From: JBBRYK01 sp038237665
GTDB lineage: Bacteria > Actinomycetota > Thermoleophilia > Gaiellales > Gaiellaceae
Length of the DNA stretch: 5,957 bases
NCBI GenBank assembly: GCA_038237665.1
Contig: JBBRYK010000119.1
Location: forward strand, 1-5,957
Reading direction: 5' to 3'
Shown here: one piece after another, positions 4,580 to 5,957 of the stretch
Position numbering within the stretch: the first letter of the stretch is position 1
How the letters are laid out: every line of letters begins with the position of its first letter
Made by a program: the position numbers and the translations under genes
The notes under the pieces: generated by a model
Told to the model about the DNA's origin: nothing
Databases searched by the model: none
What the model saw: the letters and a program-made list of their open reading frames with translations, nothing else

Positions 4580-4730
4580 TAACTGCACCTGACTTTCTTT
4601 GCTAGGGAGAAGAGCCGGGATGATTTCACCCGGTGCGCTGAGACCAGGTCTGGCAAGTCGGAGAGGAGAAAATTGGAGCCTCGGCGGCTTCCGCGCTAGG
4701 CCTACGCGCTCACTCACTATAGCGGAAAAT
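4580..4730 (-). promoter_or_regulatory. Upstream region of the ABM-like gene: possible -10 and several palindromes
   Basis: This gene-free stretch holds a minus-strand TATAGT (4721-4716) as a possible -10 with no good -35, giving a 5' leader of about 130 nt. Downstream of it are an 8-bp palindrome TAGGCCTA (4697-4704) flanked by CGCG on both sides (one base of asymmetry), AGACC-A-GGTCT (4641-4651), and CCGGG/CCCGG (4615-4619 and 4629-4633). These could be operators or leader RNA structure. No known riboswitch is recognised, and the remaining 4731-4796 shows nothing clear. Confidence 0.3.
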
Positions 4731-4796
4731 GTCCCCCGGCGCTTTTCTCACTGAAATTCGGACCCGTTTTTGGTCGCTATTGCAGCCCGGCCGGCC

Positions 4797-5156
4797 TCAG
4801 CGCCGCGCGAGCCGGCGGCCGCTGTCCGTGTCCGGCGGCGTGTAGTTGACCTCGTAGTGGTGGTAGAGGCTCGATTCGTCCCGCTGGGAGAGCTCGCCTC
4901 CGTCGGCGTCGAGATTCGGCGCAGCTTTCACCTGTTCCTTCGAAACCGGCACCTGCAGACTGTCGGGGCCGATCGTGATCCCCCCGAGTGGCACGAAGGT
5001 GAGGTGGCGACCGATCAGCCCTTCCTTGACCGTGCCGAACATCGGCTCGTCGGTCTCGACGTCGACGTAGACGCCTTCCAGCTTGCCCAGCTTGTTTCCG
5101 TCGCGATCGACGAGATCCTTGCCTTGCCAATCCGCCAGGTTCTGATGTGTGACCAC
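4797..5156 (-). CDS. PRC-barrel domain protein, 119 aa
   Basis: PRC-barrels are small beta-barrel domains found alone or fused to other proteins, named for the photosynthetic reaction centre H subunit and RimM. In actinobacteria, stand-alone forms are common and usually uncharacterised. Residues 8-75 carry the pattern: ADWQGKDLVDRDGNKLGKLE, then VYVDVETDEPMFGTV and HLTFVPLGGITIGPDSLQV with short strands and the usual VP. The C-terminal part is acidic then basic and probably flexible (LSQRDESSLYHHYEVNY…RRLARR). The GTG at 5156 is set by AGGAG 7 nt upstream. No signal peptide or membrane segment is visible. The gene stands alone, 217 nt upstream of the ABM-like gene. A stress- or membrane-associated role is only inferred. 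Confidence 0.85.
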   Translation of the reverse strand: MVTHQNLADWQGKDLVDRDGNKLGKLEGVYVDVETDEPMFGTVKEGLIGRHLTFVPLGGITIGPDSLQVPVSKEQVKAAPNLDADGGELSQRDESSLYHHYEVNYTPPDTDSGRRLARR

Positions 5157-5194
5157 TGTTCGTCTCCTGTTTCAGTGAGTTTGCGTACGTGATT

Positions 5195-5209
5195 CGCGGC
5201 CTAGCCGCG
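5195..5209. repeat. Inverted repeat CGCGGC-CTA-GCCGCG upstream of the PRC-barrel gene
   Basis: A perfect 6-bp inverted repeat with a 3-base centre, 39 nt upstream of the PRC-barrel start. It could be an operator or a small hairpin. It also contains the in-frame TAG that closes the upstream side of the ANTAR remnant. Confidence 0.3.
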
Positions 5210-5216
5210 GCGCGCC

Positions 5217-5312
5217 TACGTGCGCGAGGCGGCGAAACGGGGCATCTTCGCCTACATCCTTCATGACGACCCCGAAGGGCTCGCAAGCGCGATCGACATC
5301 ACGCTCCAGCGC
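5217..5312 (+). pseudogene. Internal fragment of an ANTAR-type response regulator
   Basis: Thirty-two codons read YVREAAKRGIFAYILHDDPE followed by GLASAIDITLQR. This matches the end of the receiver-like domain of actinobacterial ANTAR antiterminator proteins, just before the linker that normally continues into FAEYHNL and the RNA-binding ANTAR helices. Upstream the frame is closed by a TAG five codons earlier. Downstream the match stops abruptly and the frame becomes unrelated. There is no start and no ANTAR domain, so this is a relic, not a gene. It lies in the leader region between the PRC-barrel gene and the 88-aa gene, on the opposite strand to both. The family call comes from memory of this motif and is moderately sure. 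Confidence 0.55.
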
Positions 5313-5346
5313 AGCTCCCCTGAGGTCACCGCTTCGTCGCCGATCC

Positions 5347-5613
5347 TCAGAGCGTTCGTCTGGTCGTTCCGCCGTCCTCGTTGATCGAGATGCTCTGCCT
5401 CAGTTCAGCTCCCTTGCGGTTGAGGCCGAACCAGCGCCGCTGCCGGCGGCCCCTGGTCACCAGCGTCGCTCCGGTATCCGTCCGGTCCTCGATCGTGTAG
5501 CCCTGCTCCACCTTGCCTTCGAGCATGTCGGCGAGGCCTTGCTTTCTCATGCTGAGCGTCGGTGGACCAGCCCGGTCCTCGGTCGCGATGGGAGCTGGAT
5601 GTGGTTCGGCCAT
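5347..5613 (-). CDS. Hypothetical protein, 88 aa
   Basis: Not firmly recognised. After a Pro- and Ala-rich N-terminal stretch (residues 1-20), the protein shows RKQGLADMLEGKVEQGYTIE, then DRTDTGATLVTRG, RRQRRWFGLNRKG and a last strand SISINEDGGTTRR. The order helix, G-Y/W, strand with T-x-A-x-L, basic turn, and final S-I-x-E-D-G strand resembles small actinobacterial proteins that otherwise carry membrane helices; none is present here. The ATG at 5613 is supported by AGGGAGG 5 nt upstream, a good SD. Codon use is high GC and fits the host. It has its own upstream region of 198 nt and probably its own promoter. The function is unknown. Confidence 0.68.
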   Translation of the reverse strand: MAEPHPAPIATEDRAGPPTLSMRKQGLADMLEGKVEQGYTIEDRTDTGATLVTRGRRQRRWFGLNRKGAELRQSISINEDGGTTRRTL

Positions 5614-5674
5614 GACGGCCTCCCTCTTGAGCGTCGGCGTCGCCGGAAAAGGGGCAGCATCGGAAACGCGAGCG

Positions 5675-5684
5675 GAACGCGTTC
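5675..5684. repeat. Perfect 10-bp palindrome GAACGCGTTC
   Basis: It lies between the predicted promoter (5728-5755) and the start of the 88-aa gene, so it could be an operator or chance in GC-rich DNA. Only one copy was seen. Confidence 0.2.
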
Positions 5685-5727
5685 GTCCCGGTCACGCCTG
5701 CGAGCAAAGACCTTCACTCGGCAAAGC

Positions 5728-5755
5728 GTTGTACGCCGATCGTAGCCGGGCTCAA
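5728..5755 (-). promoter_or_regulatory. Possible promoter of the 88-aa protein gene
   Basis: On the minus strand TTGAGC (5755-5750) and TACAAC (5733-5728) are separated by 16 nt, each matching 4/6 of the consensus. The predicted transcript start near 5721 gives a leader of about 107 nt. It lies in the 198-bp gap after the response regulator gene, so the 88-aa gene need not depend on read-through. No terminator is visible in the gap. Confidence 0.3.
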
Positions 5756-5811
5756 CTGCCGTCGCTGCCACCGCGCTCGGTCGACCCGGCGCGAGCCCGG
5801 CGGCCACCGTT

Positions 5812-5957
5812 CTAGCCGGCTGCCTGCTCCGACCACCCCGCGCCCTCGTTATCCGCGCTCAGTGCGGCTTGGAAGGAACGGACGCGGGCGACGAGGGCGA
5901 CGAGCGATTCCAGCGTGTGCGGGTCGAAGGGTTTCAGCAGGTAACCGGCGGCCCCGA
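5812..5957 (-). CDS. CheY-like response regulator, C-terminal end (cut by window edge)
   Basis: The last 48 codons of a receiver domain are visible. GAAGYLLKPFDPHTLESLVA contains the conserved KPF (the switch Lys followed by cis-Pro) at the end of strand 5, then helix 5 (LVALVARVRSFQ) and a short, probably disordered tail of about 20 residues ending in TAG at 5812-5814. No output domain follows the receiver, so this is either a single-domain regulator or a protein with its other domains before the receiver. The phospho-acceptor Asp and the N-terminus lie outside the window. Its partner kinase is not visible. Confidence 0.8.
   Translation of the reverse strand, partial: GAAGYLLKPFDPHTLESLVALVARVRSFQAALSADNEGAGWSEQAAG

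Noticed and set aside
4580..4717. In-frame upstream extension of the ABM-like protein to a start at 4717
   Set aside because: The ATG at 4579 has a good SD and starts the first barrel strand; the extension shows no fold or family pattern.
4712..4722. ACTCACTATAG, identical to the core of the phage T7 promoter
   Set aside because: The upstream half (TAATACG) is absent and no T7-like polymerase is present; the match is best explained by the minus-strand TATAGT or chance.
4747..5179. 10-bp inverted repeat (CTCACTGAAA at 4747-4756, complement at 5170-5179) flanking the PRC-barrel gene
   Set aside because: Too short to support an insertion element, no target duplication seen, and the gene looks native in composition.

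Overview
The window is high-GC DNA with frequent GTG and TTG starts, short intergenic gaps and protein families typical of actinobacteria (ROK regulator, SemiSWEET, PRC-barrel, ANTAR remnant). It fits a soil-type actinobacterium, possibly of the Thermoleophilia. That placement is inferred from protein style and composition; no marker gene is present. There are no rRNA, tRNA, CRISPR, transposase or phage structural genes.

Left part (1-1400). The 5' end of a ROK-family regulator on the minus strand diverges from a two-gene plus-strand operon: a half-size sugar transporter (SemiSWEET, 87 aa) overlapping by 7 nt a HAD phosphatase that resembles hexitol/sugar phosphatases. The divergent promoters overlap, and a 9-codon minicistron feeds into the SemiSWEET start through an ATGA overlap. 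Together these suggest a small module for sugar sensing, sugar-phosphate dephosphorylation and sugar passage. Directly after the HAD stop, in the same frame, lies the C-terminal remnant of an EamA/DMT transporter with a one-base frameshift.

Middle part (1398-3400). A four-helix membrane protein of the phage-holin 4 superfamily (minus) diverges across 50 bp from a zinc-dependent class III-like alcohol/formaldehyde dehydrogenase (plus). Right after the dehydrogenase is a decayed gene for a secreted-type protein. Only its N-terminal and C-terminal motifs survive, joined by an apparent internal deletion with a frame change. Two overlapping hairpins separate it from the next, convergent minus-strand operon.

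Right part (3402-5957). All genes are on the minus strand: two short uncharacterised genes, probably one operon preceded by a tiny leader ORF with a perfect Shine-Dalgarno and a pair of identical 11-bp interrupted palindromes; a 104-aa alpha-beta-barrel (ABM-like) protein with a clear terminator; a PRC-barrel protein; an unrecognised 88-aa protein; and the C-terminus of a CheY-like response regulator running off the edge. A 32-codon piece of an ANTAR-type regulator survives on the plus strand between the PRC-barrel gene and the 88-aa gene.

The main themes are (1) a compact sugar-handling module under a ROK regulator, (2) two independent minicistrons coupled by ATGA overlaps, and (3) three gene remnants within about 4.5 kb, marking a deletion-prone accessory stretch. 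I see no clearly new multi-gene system.
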